Shown here in pieces: positions 25,986-34,803 of a stretch of 64,000 nucleotides of DNA. Position 1 is the stretch's first letter, and each line of letters begins with the position of its first letter. This stretch comes from Enterocloster bolteae. GTDB taxonomy: Bacteria; Bacillota; Clostridia; Lachnospirales; Lachnospiraceae. The stretch covers positions 2,976,001 through 3,040,000 of the forward strand of contig NZ_CP022464.2 in the NCBI RefSeq assembly GCF_002234575.2, read 5' to 3'. Position numbers and translations under genes: made by a program. Under the pieces are notes generated by a model, which was given only the letters and a program-made list of their open reading frames with translations, had not been told where the DNA came from and ran no database searches.

Positions 25986-26867
25986 ATGGGCTTTATTAAC
26001 TATTTAATTAACGGCATCAGCCTGGGCAGTGTATATGCCATCATCGCACTTGGATATACAATGGTTTACGGCATTGCCAAGATGCTGAATTTCGCTCATG
26101 GCGATGTTATTATGATAGGCAGCTACGTGGTATTTGTCACGGTCAGCACAATGGGACTGCCGCCCATGGCGGGAGTGCTCCTTGCGGTGGCCGTATGTAC
26201 GCTGTTGGGCATGACCATTGAACGGATTGCTTATAAGCCCCTGCGCGGCGCCTCTCCCCTTGCGGTTCTCATTACGGCAATCGGCGTCAGCTACCTGCTG
26301 CAGAACGTTGCCCTTCTTATCTTTGGAGCAGATACCAAATCCTTCACCTCCGTGGTGACCCTGCCTGCCATCAAACTGGCGGGAGGAGAGATGACCATTA
26401 CAGGGGAGACCATCGTCACCATCCTTTCCTGTATCGTCATCATGATTGGACTCACTGCCTTTATCAACAAGTCCAAGGCCGGACAGGCCATGCTGGCGGT
26501 TTCCGAGGACAGGGGGGCGGCTACCCTTATGGGAATCAATGTAAACGGCACCATTGCCCTTACATTTGCCATCGGTTCCGCGCTGGCGGCCATAGCGGGC
26601 GTGCTGCTCTGCTCCGCTTACCCGTCCCTTACACCTTATACTGGTTCCATGCCGGGTATCAAGGCCTTTGTTGCGGCTGTATTCGGAGGAATCGGATCCA
26701 TTCCGGGTGCTTTCATCGGCGGTATCCTGCTGGGTGTCATTGAGATTCTGTCCAAGGCATACATATCCTCACAGATGTCAGATGCCATTGTGTTTTCCGT
26801 CCTGATTATCGTGCTTCTGGTGAAGCCTACCGGTATTCTGGGCAAGAAGATTAATGAGAAAGTGTAG
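25986..26867 (+). CDS. livH: Branched-chain amino acid ABC permease LivH
   Basis: The 293-residue polytopic permease has the LivH hallmarks: INGISLGSVYAIIALGYTMV at the N-terminus, LNFAHGDVIMIG, and the cytoplasmic coupling segment with ALSEDRGAA-like residues (AVSEDRGAATLMGIN). It pairs with LivM, starting eight bases downstream. Confidence 0.95.
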   Translation: MGFINYLINGISLGSVYAIIALGYTMVYGIAKMLNFAHGDVIMIGSYVVFVTVSTMGLPPMAGVLLAVAVCTLLGMTIERIAYKPLRGASPLAVLITAIGVSYLLQNVALLIFGADTKSFTSVVTLPAIKLAGGEMTITGETIVTILSCIVIMIGLTAFINKSKAGQAMLAVSEDRGAATLMGINVNGTIALTFAIGSALAAIAGVLLCSAYPSLTPYTGSMPGIKAFVAAVFGGIGSIPGAFIGGILLGVIEILSKAYISSQMSDAIVFSVLIIVLLVKPTGILGKKINEKV

Positions 26868-26875
26868 GTGCCGGT

Positions 26876-27949
26876 ATGAAGAGCAACGCAAAACGAAAGA
26901 CATTCATAAATAATATGATTACATACGGCATGGTGGTGGCTGCCTATATCATCATGCAGGTCCTGGTGGGAACAGGGCATATATCCAGCCTTATGAAGGG
27001 ACTTCTTGTTCCTTTCTGCATCTACGTAATCATGGCTGTGTCCCTGAACCTGACCGTGGGTATCCTGGGAGAGCTGAGTCTGGGACACGCAGGCTTTATG
27101 TGCGTGGGAGCCTTTGCCGGCGCCCTGTTTTCAAAGTGCATGAAGGGAGCCATTGACCCGACTCTTGGAATGGTCATCGCCATCCTCATCGGAGCCGTTA
27201 CAGCGGCCCTGTTCGGCGTCATTATCGGAATCCCGGTGCTGCGCCTGAGAGGTGATTATCTGGCTATTGTGACCCTGGCCTTTGGTGAAATTATCAAGAA
27301 CCTGGTCAATGCTGTTTATCTGGGACGGGACGCTTCCGGCTTCCATATCTCCTTTAAGGATTCCATGTCCTTAAAGCTGGGAGAGGGCGGGGAAATCCTG
27401 ATAAAGGGCGCCCAGGGCATTACGGGAACGCCCCAGGCAGCCACCTTTACCATAGGTGTTATCCTGGTGCTTATCACCCTGTTCATTGTCATGAATCTGG
27501 TGAACTCCCGCACAGGCCGTGCCATCATGGCTATCCGGGACAACCGCATTGCAGCGGAGTCCATCGGCATCAATATCACCAAGTACAAGCTGCTGGCATT
27601 TTCCATTTCCGCTGGACTTGCAGGTATTGCCGGTGTGCTGTATGCCCACAATCTGACCACCCTGACAGCCCTGCCCAAGAATTTCGGATACAACATGTCC
27701 ATCATGATTCTGGTGTACGTGGTACTGGGCGGTATCGGAAACATCCGCGGTTCCGTCATTGCGACGGTCATTCTGTATCTCCTTCCGGAGATGCTGCGCG
27801 GACTCAGCAATTACCGTATGCTTATGTACGCAATCGTGCTGATTCTGGCCATGCTGTTCAACTCCGCACCCCAGTTTGTGGTGATGCGTGAACGTTTGGC
27901 GGAAAAATTCAGCAGAAAAGATAAGAAACCCGCAAAGGAGGCAGCATAA
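26876..27949 (+). CDS. livM: Branched-chain amino acid ABC permease LivM
   Basis: The 357-residue polytopic permease has NLTVGILGELSLGHAGFMCV, LRGDYLAIVTLAFGEIIKNL and the coupling region RAIMAIRDNRIAAESIGIN, all typical of LivM. It forms the membrane channel with LivH. It ends one base before the livG ATG. Confidence 0.95.
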   Translation: MKSNAKRKTFINNMITYGMVVAAYIIMQVLVGTGHISSLMKGLLVPFCIYVIMAVSLNLTVGILGELSLGHAGFMCVGAFAGALFSKCMKGAIDPTLGMVIAILIGAVTAALFGVIIGIPVLRLRGDYLAIVTLAFGEIIKNLVNAVYLGRDASGFHISFKDSMSLKLGEGGEILIKGAQGITGTPQAATFTIGVILVLITLFIVMNLVNSRTGRAIMAIRDNRIAAESIGINITKYKLLAFSISAGLAGIAGVLYAHNLTTLTALPKNFGYNMSIMILVYVVLGGIGNIRGSVIATVILYLLPEMLRGLSNYRMLMYAIVLILAMLFNSAPQFVVMRERLAEKFSRKDKKPAKEAA

Positions 27950-27950
27950 G

Positions 27951-28709
27951 ATGGCATTACTTGAAGTTAAGAATTTAAGCATATCTTTTGGCGGCCTTAA
28001 GGCAGTTGATAATTTTCAAATCAGCATAGAAAAGGGACAGCTTTACGGTCTCATCGGTCCCAACGGAGCCGGTAAGACCACTATTTTCAATCTGCTGACA
28101 GGCGTATATAAGCCGGATGCAGGAAGCATTGAGCTGGCAGGAGTCAACATTACCGGCAGGAAAACCACGGAAATAAACCAGGCCGGCATTGCCAGGACCT
28201 TCCAGAACATCCGTCTGTTTAAGGATTTGTCGGTGCTGGACAATGTGAAGGCAGGTCTTCACAATCATTACAGGTATTCCACCACAGCCGGAATTTTCCG
28301 TTTTCCCAACTATTTTAAGGTGGAGAAGCAAATGGACGAGAGGGCCATGGAGCTGCTCAAGGTATTCGGACTGGACGAAGAGTGCGACTACAAAGCCTCC
28401 AACCTCCCCTACGGAAAGCAGAGAAAGCTGGAGATAGCCAGGGCCCTGGCCACGGAGCCAAAGCTCCTTCTCCTGGATGAGCCGGCAGCGGGAATGAATC
28501 CAAATGAGACAGCCGAGCTTATGGATACCATCCGTTTTGTGAGGGATAATTTCGATATGACCATCCTTCTGATTGAACATGATATGAAGCTTGTAAGCGG
28601 TATCTGCGAAGAACTGACCGTTCTCAACTTCGGACAGGTCCTGTGCCAGGGCGAGACCGGCGCAGTGCTTCACAATCCGGAAGTTGTCAAAGCATATCTT
28701 GGTGAATAG
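27951..28709 (+). CDS. livG: Branched-chain amino acid ABC ATPase LivG
   Basis: The 252-residue ATPase has Walker A GPNGAGKTT, the LivG-type NITGRKTTEINQAGIARTF region, a signature LPYGKQRKLEIARAL and Walker B LLLLDEPAAGMNP. The ATG at 27951 follows AAGGAGG; longer in-frame starts lie inside livM. Confidence 0.96.
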   Translation: MALLEVKNLSISFGGLKAVDNFQISIEKGQLYGLIGPNGAGKTTIFNLLTGVYKPDAGSIELAGVNITGRKTTEINQAGIARTFQNIRLFKDLSVLDNVKAGLHNHYRYSTTAGIFRFPNYFKVEKQMDERAMELLKVFGLDEECDYKASNLPYGKQRKLEIARALATEPKLLLLDEPAAGMNPNETAELMDTIRFVRDNFDMTILLIEHDMKLVSGICEELTVLNFGQVLCQGETGAVLHNPEVVKAYLGE

Positions 28710-28723
28710 GAGGAGCGTATAAT

Positions 28724-29434
28724 ATGGCTATGCTTGAAGTCAGGGACCTGGAAGTATACTACGGTGTAATCCAGGCCATAAAAGGAATCTCCTTTGATGT
28801 GAACCAGGGAGAAATCGTGGCTCTGATAGGTGCCAACGGTGCGGGAAAGACCACAACCCTGCACACCATCACCGGGCTTATCAGCGCGAAGACAGGAAAA
28901 ATCGTATATGAGGGAACCGATATAACCAGGGTTCCCGGCTATAAACTGGTGGGCATGGGAATCGCCCATGTGCCGGAAGGAAGGCGGGTGTTCGCCACCC
29001 TTACGGTGCTGCAGAATCTGAAAATGGGGGCTTATACAAGAAAAGACAAGGAAGAGATAGAAGCCACTCTGAAGATGATATACCAGCGTTTCCCGCGTCT
29101 GGAGGAGCGCAAGAACCAGCTTGCAGGCACCCTGTCCGGCGGCGAGCAGCAGATGCTTGCCATGGGAAGGGCTCTTATGAGCCACCCCAGGATGATTGTT
29201 ATGGATGAGCCCTCCATGGGACTTTCACCAATCTATGTAAATGAGATTTTTGATATCATCCAGAAGATAAACGGGGATGGGACTACCGTGCTTCTTGTGG
29301 AACAGAACGCAAAGAAGGCTCTTTCCATTGCGCATAAGGCCTATGTACTGGAGACGGGCAATGTTGCTCTCAGCGGAGACGCAAAGGAGCTTATGAACAA
29401 TGATCAGGTAAAAAAGGCTTATCTCAGCGAATAA
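28724..29434 (+). CDS. livF: Branched-chain amino acid ABC ATPase LivF
   Basis: The 236-residue second ATPase has Walker A GANGAGKTT, the LivF-typical VPEGRRVFATLTVLQNLKMG, signature LSGGEQQML and Walker B MIVMDEPSMGLSP. It heterodimerises with LivG. The gene is the last of the operon; a terminator follows 63 bases later. Confidence 0.96.
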   Translation: MAMLEVRDLEVYYGVIQAIKGISFDVNQGEIVALIGANGAGKTTTLHTITGLISAKTGKIVYEGTDITRVPGYKLVGMGIAHVPEGRRVFATLTVLQNLKMGAYTRKDKEEIEATLKMIYQRFPRLEERKNQLAGTLSGGEQQMLAMGRALMSHPRMIVMDEPSMGLSPIYVNEIFDIIQKINGDGTTVLLVEQNAKKALSIAHKAYVLETGNVALSGDAKELMNNDQVKKAYLSE

Positions 29435-29497
29435 AGGTAATAATAGTCCACTGGCAGGAAGAATTATGTAAAAATGAATCATGGATATGAGAAAGGA

Positions 29498-29527
29498 GCA
29501 GGGGCGGATAACCCCTGCTTCGTTCCT
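29498..29527 (+). terminator. Terminator after livF
   Basis: GCAGGGG (29498-29504) pairs with CCCCTGC (29512-29518), followed by TTCGTTCCTT. The stem is short but GC-rich. Confidence 0.6.
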
Positions 29528-29633
29528 TGACACCCCTGGTAAGATATGCTATATATAATGTACGGCGATGACGGCCTGATTTTATCTGTTGATTTTGCGT
29601 GAATAGACCTGATACATGGTGATTTTGTACCAG

Positions 29634-29662
29634 TCATATACTCATACCCCCCTGCATATACT
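29634..29662 (+). promoter_or_regulatory. Sigma-E-like sporulation promoter of spoIVA
   Basis: TCATATA (29634-29640), a 14-base spacer and CATATACT (29655-29662) fit the mother-cell sigma-E pattern known from Bacillus. The gene that follows is a known sigma-E target. Confidence 0.65.
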
Positions 29663-29689
29663 ATAAAAGCATAGCAAGGGGGTATATTT

Positions 29690-31165
29690 ATGGACAATTT
29701 TAATGTATACAAGGATATTCAGGCGAGAACAGGCGGAGAGATTTACATAGGCGTAGTAGGGCCGGTCCGCACAGGCAAATCTACCTTCATAAAGCGGTTC
29801 ATGGAGCTGCTGGTGCTCCCTGCAATGGAGGATGAGAACCTGCGCAACCTGAGCCGGGATGAGCTGCCTCAAAGCGCGGCCGGCAAGACCATCATGACCA
29901 CGGAGCCCAAGTTTATTCCTAAAGAAGCGGCCAGCATTAATCTGGCAGACGGTATTGAAGCCAAGGTAAGGGTCATAGACTGCGTGGGATTCATGGTAGA
30001 CGGGGCAGCGGGGCATGTGGAAAACGGTGAGGAGCGACTGGTGAAGACGCCGTGGTTTGATTATGACATTCCGTTTACCCAGGCTGCGGAAATCGGAACC
30101 AGAAAAGTTATCAATGATCATTCCACCATTGGAATCGTTGTGACCACAGACGGCACCATTGGGGAAATTAAACGCCCCGGATACATAGCAGCTGAAAAGC
30201 AGACCATTGACGAGCTGAAAAAGCTGGGCAAACCATTTGTGGTACTTTTAAATTCCACCAAACCTTATTCCGACGAAACTGCCAGGCTGGCAAGGGAAAT
30301 GTCTGAATCATATGGGGTATCGGTGCTGCCTGTAAACTGCGAGCAGCTCAAGAAGGAGGATGTTTTCCATATCCTGGAGCGCGTCCTGAAGGAGTTTCCG
30401 GTGACTGAGATGGATTTCCATATTCCCAAATGGCTGGAGATCCTGCCTTCCACCCATTGGCTTAAGGCCCAGGTGATCCAGGCGGCCAGGAATGTAATCC
30501 AGAAAGTAACACACATGAAGGATGTGTCCGGGGAACTGGAACAGCAGCATACGGATACCATACGATCCATGAATGTCAAAAATATGCAGATGGCGGACGG
30601 CAGGGTGGGTGTCCAGGTGGATATGGATGACAGCTACTATTACCAGATTCTCAGCGACTATGTGGGACTGCCCATTGAAGGGGAGTACCAGCTCATGCAG
30701 ACCCTGAGCAGCCTGGCTAATATGCAGAAGGAATATGAAAAAGTGCAGAACGCTCTGACCCAGGTGCGGTTAAAGGGATATGGAGTGGTGACACCGGAAC
30801 GCTCGGAAATCGTGCTGGATGAACCGCAGGTCATCAAACACGGCAACAAGTATGGGGTGAAGATGAAAGCGGAAGCACCGTCCATCAACCTGATTAAGGC
30901 CCATATCGAGACAGAGATCGCTCCGATTGTGGGAAGCGAGCAGCAGGCCCAGGATCTGATTGCCTATATCAAGGAAAATGCCAGGGAGAGCGACGACGGA
31001 ATCTGGAATACCAATATTTTCGGAAAATCCATTGAACAGATTGTGGAGGACGGTATCCAGGCCAAGGTGTCCCAGATGACGGAGGATTGCCAGCTGAAGC
31101 TGCAGGATACTCTGCAGAAAATTATCAATGACAGCAATGGCGGTATGATATGCATTATTATTTAA
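29690..31165 (+). CDS. spoIVA: Stage IV sporulation protein A (spore coat basement-layer ATPase)
   Basis: The 491-residue protein anchors coat assembly around the forespore and polymerises upon ATP hydrolysis. Residues 21-32 hold the Walker A GVVGPVRTGKST; DELPQSAAGKTIMTTEPKF and RVIDCVGFMVDGA follow as in Bacillus SpoIVA, and the C-terminal domain ends in GGMICIII. It is monocistronic, behind a sigma-E-like promoter. Confidence 0.98.
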   Translation: MDNFNVYKDIQARTGGEIYIGVVGPVRTGKSTFIKRFMELLVLPAMEDENLRNLSRDELPQSAAGKTIMTTEPKFIPKEAASINLADGIEAKVRVIDCVGFMVDGAAGHVENGEERLVKTPWFDYDIPFTQAAEIGTRKVINDHSTIGIVVTTDGTIGEIKRPGYIAAEKQTIDELKKLGKPFVVLLNSTKPYSDETARLAREMSESYGVSVLPVNCEQLKKEDVFHILERVLKEFPVTEMDFHIPKWLEILPSTHWLKAQVIQAARNVIQKVTHMKDVSGELEQQHTDTIRSMNVKNMQMADGRVGVQVDMDDSYYYQILSDYVGLPIEGEYQLMQTLSSLANMQKEYEKVQNALTQVRLKGYGVVTPERSEIVLDEPQVIKHGNKYGVKMKAEAPSINLIKAHIETEIAPIVGSEQQAQDLIAYIKENARESDDGIWNTNIFGKSIEQIVEDGIQAKVSQMTEDCQLKLQDTLQKIINDSNGGMICIII

Positions 31166-31237
31166 AATCAGCAATAATAGAATGCGTGTTGGGAGAAGGA
31201 CGATTCTCAGAAAATTGTGCAAATATTGCAATACGAT

Positions 31238-31266
31238 TTGCATTCTTATGGGGAATATGATATACT
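31238..31266 (+). promoter_or_regulatory. Promoter of the beta-CASP nuclease gene
   Basis: TTGCAT (31238-31243), a 17-base spacer and TATACT (31261-31266). Confidence 0.6.
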
Positions 31267-31331
31267 GTAGCCATAATTGACAGAATATTCTGTGGGGCAA
31301 GACTATATTATACTCAGAGGGGAGAATGCAG

Positions 31332-32933
31332 ATGAGACTTACATTTATCGGGGCCGACCATGAGGTAACGGGCAGCTGTCATTTTCTGGAGGTGGGAAAT
31401 ACCAAGGTGCTTATAGACTGCGGTATGGAACAGGGAAATAACATATACCAGAATGCGGAGCTGCCCGTGGGGTATCATGAAATTGACTATGTGCTTCTGA
31501 CGCACGCGCATATTGACCATGCAGGCATGCTTCCGTGGATTCATGCCAGGGGATTCAGAGGCCAGGTTATCACCACCTATGCAACCGCCGACCTGTGCAG
31601 CATCATGCTTAAGGACAGCGCCCACATACAGGAGATGGAAGCTGAGTGGAAAAACCGGAAAGCGCGACGTGCAGGCCGGGGCGAGGTGGAAGCCCTCTAT
31701 ACCATGCAGGATGCTGAGGATGTGCTTAAGCATTTTGAAGGTGTGGCTTACGGGCAGGTATTTAAGCTCAATGACAATCTGACCCTGCGTTTTACGGATG
31801 TGGGACATTTGCTGGGTTCTGCCTCCATTGAGATATGGGCCACTGAGGGCGCCAGCAAGAAAAAAATTGTATTTTCCGGCGACATTGGGAATAAGAATAA
31901 GCCTCTGATCCGTGATCCCCAGTATATTACGGAGGCGGATTATGTTGTTATGGAATCCACCTACGGAAACCGCTATCATAAAAAGGATGTAAACCATGTG
32001 GACAGTCTGGCCAGAATCATACAGGAGACTCTGGACCGGCAGGGCAACGTGGTCATACCGGCCTTTGCAGTGGGACGTACCCAGGAGTTATTGTATCTGA
32101 TACGCCATATTAAGGAAGAAAGGCTTGTGGCCGGCCATGACAGCTTCGAGGTCTATGTAGACAGCCCTCTGGCCGTGGAAGCCACCCATGTGTTTAAGGA
32201 CAATATGCTGGAGTGCTATGACGAGGAGACAAAAGCCCTGGTGGAACGCGGAATCAACCCCATTGATTTTCCGGGACTGAAGCTCTCCATTACCAGTGAG
32301 GAATCCAAGAACATAAACTTTGACATGACGCCCAAGGTCATCATATCAGCGGCAGGCATGTGTGATGCGGGCCGTATACGCCACCATCTGAAACATAACC
32401 TGTGGAGGCCGGAGTGCTCCGTTGTGTTCGCGGGATACCAGGCCGAGGGAACCCTGGGACGGATTCTGCAGGACGGGGCTCAGACCGTGAAGATATTCGG
32501 TGAGGAAATTGATGTGCGGGCTCATATAGAAACCATGGATGGAATCAGCGGCCATGCGGACAGGGACGGGCTTATCAGCTGGATATCCGCGTTTGAGAAA
32601 AAGCCGGATTATGTTTTTGTGGTTCACGGAAGCGAGGAATCCTGCGTATCCTTCTCGGATGTGCTGAATACCCAGCTGAAACTCACAGCCAGGGCGCCTT
32701 TTTCAGGTTCCCAGTTTGACCTTATAAAGGGCTTCTGGATTAAAGAGACAGAGGGCGTTCTCATTGAGAAGGAAACTGCCGCCAAACGCAGGGCCAGCGG
32801 TGTTTATACCAGGCTGGTGGATGCTGGCAAGATGCTGTTGGATGTGATTCACCGCAACGAGGGCGGCGCTAATAAGGACCTGACCCGTTTTACGGAACAG
32901 ATTCTTGCCCTGTGCGATAAATGGGACAGATAG
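31332..32933 (+). CDS. Metallo-beta-lactamase / beta-CASP RNA-processing nuclease
   Basis: The 533-residue protein has the zinc motif LLTHAHIDHAGMLPW near residue 60, FSGDIGN, VVMESTYGNR, and the beta-CASP motifs including AAGMCDAGRIRHH and ISGHADRDGL, plus a C-terminal RNA-metabolising domain. It resembles CPSF73/YSH1-like bacterial RNases and is not RNase J, which lacks this architecture. The ATG at 31332 is preferred because AGAGGGGAG is seven bases upstream; another ATG at 31326 is too close. It is followed by rnhA. Confidence 0.92.
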   Translation: MRLTFIGADHEVTGSCHFLEVGNTKVLIDCGMEQGNNIYQNAELPVGYHEIDYVLLTHAHIDHAGMLPWIHARGFRGQVITTYATADLCSIMLKDSAHIQEMEAEWKNRKARRAGRGEVEALYTMQDAEDVLKHFEGVAYGQVFKLNDNLTLRFTDVGHLLGSASIEIWATEGASKKKIVFSGDIGNKNKPLIRDPQYITEADYVVMESTYGNRYHKKDVNHVDSLARIIQETLDRQGNVVIPAFAVGRTQELLYLIRHIKEERLVAGHDSFEVYVDSPLAVEATHVFKDNMLECYDEETKALVERGINPIDFPGLKLSITSEESKNINFDMTPKVIISAAGMCDAGRIRHHLKHNLWRPECSVVFAGYQAEGTLGRILQDGAQTVKIFGEEIDVRAHIETMDGISGHADRDGLISWISAFEKKPDYVFVVHGSEESCVSFSDVLNTQLKLTARAPFSGSQFDLIKGFWIKETEGVLIEKETAAKRRASGVYTRLVDAGKMLLDVIHRNEGGANKDLTRFTEQILALCDKWDR

Positions 32934-32960
32934 AATGTTACTGACAGGAGATATTGACAC

Positions 32961-33443
32961 ATGACGAAGGTACAGATTTACACAGACGGTTCTGCCAGGG
33001 GAAATCCTGACGGTCCGGGCGGTTACGGGACAGTGCTTCATTTTACGGACAGCAGCGGCCAGCTTCATGAGAAGACCATGTCCGGCGGGTATGTACGCAC
33101 CACTAACAACCGGATGGAACTGATGGCTGCTATTGTAGGGCTGGAGGCATTAAACAGGCCATGCCAGGTGGAATTATATTCGGATTCCAAATACCTGACA
33201 GACGCATTTAACCAGCATTGGATTGACAGCTGGGTGGCAAAGGGATGGAACCGCGGGAAAAGCGGGCCGGTAAAGAATATCGACCTCTGGAAACGCCTGT
33301 TAAAGGCAAAGGAACCCCACCAGGTGAAATTCATCTGGGTAAAAGGACATGCAGGCCATCCTGAAAATGAGAAATGCGATGCTCTGGCCACCTCTGCGGC
33401 AGATGGTGGGAATCTGATGACAGATCAGGGGCTGGAGGCATAA
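32961..33443 (+). CDS. rnhA: Ribonuclease HI
   Basis: The 160-residue enzyme degrades the RNA strand of RNA-DNA hybrids. The catalytic residues sit in IYTDGSARGNPDGPGGYG, NRMELMAAIVGLEAL (Glu) and LYSDSKYLTDA (Asp), with the final Asp in ENEKCDALA. The handle region WVAKGWNRGKSG is present. It lies 27 bases after the beta-CASP gene and is followed by a strong terminator. Confidence 0.97.
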   Translation: MTKVQIYTDGSARGNPDGPGGYGTVLHFTDSSGQLHEKTMSGGYVRTTNNRMELMAAIVGLEALNRPCQVELYSDSKYLTDAFNQHWIDSWVAKGWNRGKSGPVKNIDLWKRLLKAKEPHQVKFIWVKGHAGHPENEKCDALATSAADGGNLMTDQGLEA

Positions 33444-33478
33444 ATAAGCTTTACCCTGATGCAGTTTAAAAGCAGAAG

Positions 33479-33529
33479 GCGCTGCTTAACCCTGGATTAC
33501 ATGAAAAAAGGGGATGCAGCGCTTTTTTT
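33479..33529 (+). terminator. Terminator after rnhA
   Basis: GCGCTGC (33479-33485) and GCAGCGC (33516-33522) close a longer loop with partial internal pairing, followed by a T7 run. Confidence 0.8.
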
Positions 33530-33655
33530 GCATTTGTATCTGTTCCTGATTTTCTTACATATCTCTTACAATCTATTACTCCTTTTATCTTCGTGTTTCT
33601 TTTCTTCCTTTTTTGTGATAAGGTAAATACAAGATTATGGCAGGGATGTGTTGCG

Positions 33656-34621
33656 ATGAAAGATAAACGGATATGGATTGTGATTGGCTGTATCCTGTTC
33701 ATAGGAACTGGTGTTACCCACTATACCAAATACTATGTGAACAGCCAGGGGGCGGCCATGATGGCTGAGATTACAGCAGGGGCAGAAGACACGGCGGCAG
33801 CGCCTTCCTTTGCCCCGGCTTTGGGACAGCAGGATACAGAGGCAGGCGGAACGGATACAGGTATGGCGGCAGCAGGCAGGGCAGCACCCGCAACACCTGC
33901 GGAACGCAGGATGACGGGAGATGCAGGGCCGGGGAATACAGCTTCGGGAAACACGGCATCAGGAGATGCAGGCCTTGCAAGCGCAGCTCCGAAAGGTGCA
34001 GATTCCGGAGATGCAGCATACGCAAAGGCTCCTGCAGCAAAGGCAGCAGCAGAGCCCTTTTCGTCCGGCCAGGCAGCTCCTGCAATGGCGGATGCCGCTG
34101 GGGAAACAATGGCTTCGGATACTGCGGGTGGCGCCGGTGAGGGGGCCGCTGCTTCGGAAGAGAATATGCCTATTTCCCCTCTCACAGGATCCAGGACCAG
34201 GGAATATAAGGTGAGTCTCATAGTAGACTACCGCAAACGCCTGGAAGATTTGGATACCCAGATTCTTAAGATGCGGGAGGAGGAAACGGACTCCAATGTA
34301 TATTCCATCAAGACCTCGGCGGAAACAGAACTTAAGCTGTGGGAAGGTGAACTGAATTCCATTTACAATGCGCTTATGGAGATGCTGTCCCAGGAGGACG
34401 CTGCAAAGCTGGCTTCTGAGCAGCAGGAATGGCTTAAGAACCGGGATGCCAGGGCGGCGGAGAGTTCAGGCAGGAACAGCGGATCTATGGAGGGAATCAG
34501 CTATGCGGCCACATTGGCCAGTCTGACCAGGGACAGGGCTTATGAACTGGCAGGACGCTATGAGGAAGCCAACGGGGTGTTCTATGAAGAGGAGGATTCT
34601 TCTCAACCGGCATCGCCGTAA
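33656..34621 (+). CDS. Membrane-anchored protein with Ala/Gly-rich stalk and LprI-like (DUF1311) domain
   Basis: The 321-residue protein has an N-terminal membrane anchor (about residues 6-24), then a low-complexity stalk (about 40-180) built almost only of Ala, Gly, Thr, Ser, Asp and Pro. The C-terminal domain (about 190-310) shows ETELKLWEGELNSIYNALME and LASEQQEWLKNRDARAAESS, which match the LprI/DUF1311 pattern (lysozyme-inhibitor-like). It is probably exposed outside the membrane. ATG 33656 is chosen over an upstream in-frame ATG (33593) because the latter would add residues ahead of the anchor. It is monocistronic; the role is unknown. Confidence 0.65.
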   Translation: MKDKRIWIVIGCILFIGTGVTHYTKYYVNSQGAAMMAEITAGAEDTAAAPSFAPALGQQDTEAGGTDTGMAAAGRAAPATPAERRMTGDAGPGNTASGNTASGDAGLASAAPKGADSGDAAYAKAPAAKAAAEPFSSGQAAPAMADAAGETMASDTAGGAGEGAAASEENMPISPLTGSRTREYKVSLIVDYRKRLEDLDTQILKMREEETDSNVYSIKTSAETELKLWEGELNSIYNALMEMLSQEDAAKLASEQQEWLKNRDARAAESSGRNSGSMEGISYAATLASLTRDRAYELAGRYEEANGVFYEEEDSSQPASP

Positions 34622-34676
34622 CAGGAGAAAATATGGAAAGAACGGTCCGTATGACCGGAATCAAGAATTGCGGGAA

Positions 34677-34721
34677 AGAGGGAAAAACAATGGAAAATCA
34701 TTGGTTTTCCCTCTCTTTTTT
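34677..34721 (+). terminator. Terminator after the LprI-like gene
   Basis: AGAGGGAAAA (34677-34686) pairs with TTTTCCCTCT (34705-34714), with a further CAATG/CATTG pairing inside, followed by a T6 run. Confidence 0.8.
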
Positions 34722-34733
34722 GTTAAGACGGTC

Positions 34734-34762
34734 TTGATAATTATATAGCGTTATGGTAAAAT
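34734..34762 (+). promoter_or_regulatory. Promoter of alaS
   Basis: TTGATA (34734-34739), a 17-base spacer and TAAAAT (34757-34762). The short leader leaves no room for a T-box. Confidence 0.7.
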
Positions 34763-34803
34763 GACGGTTATGTAATTAGAGCAATGATATGGAGGAAAAT
34801 AAA

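Noticed and set aside
33733..34221. Minus-strand frame of 162 codons across the Ala/Gly-rich stalk
   Set aside because: The low-complexity alanine-rich sequence leaves both strands open; the plus-strand protein has an anchor and a recognisable domain.
34722..34803. Possible T-box riboswitch upstream of alaS
   Set aside because: The leader between the promoter and start is only about 35 bases, too short for a T-box; no specifier stem or antiterminator is seen.
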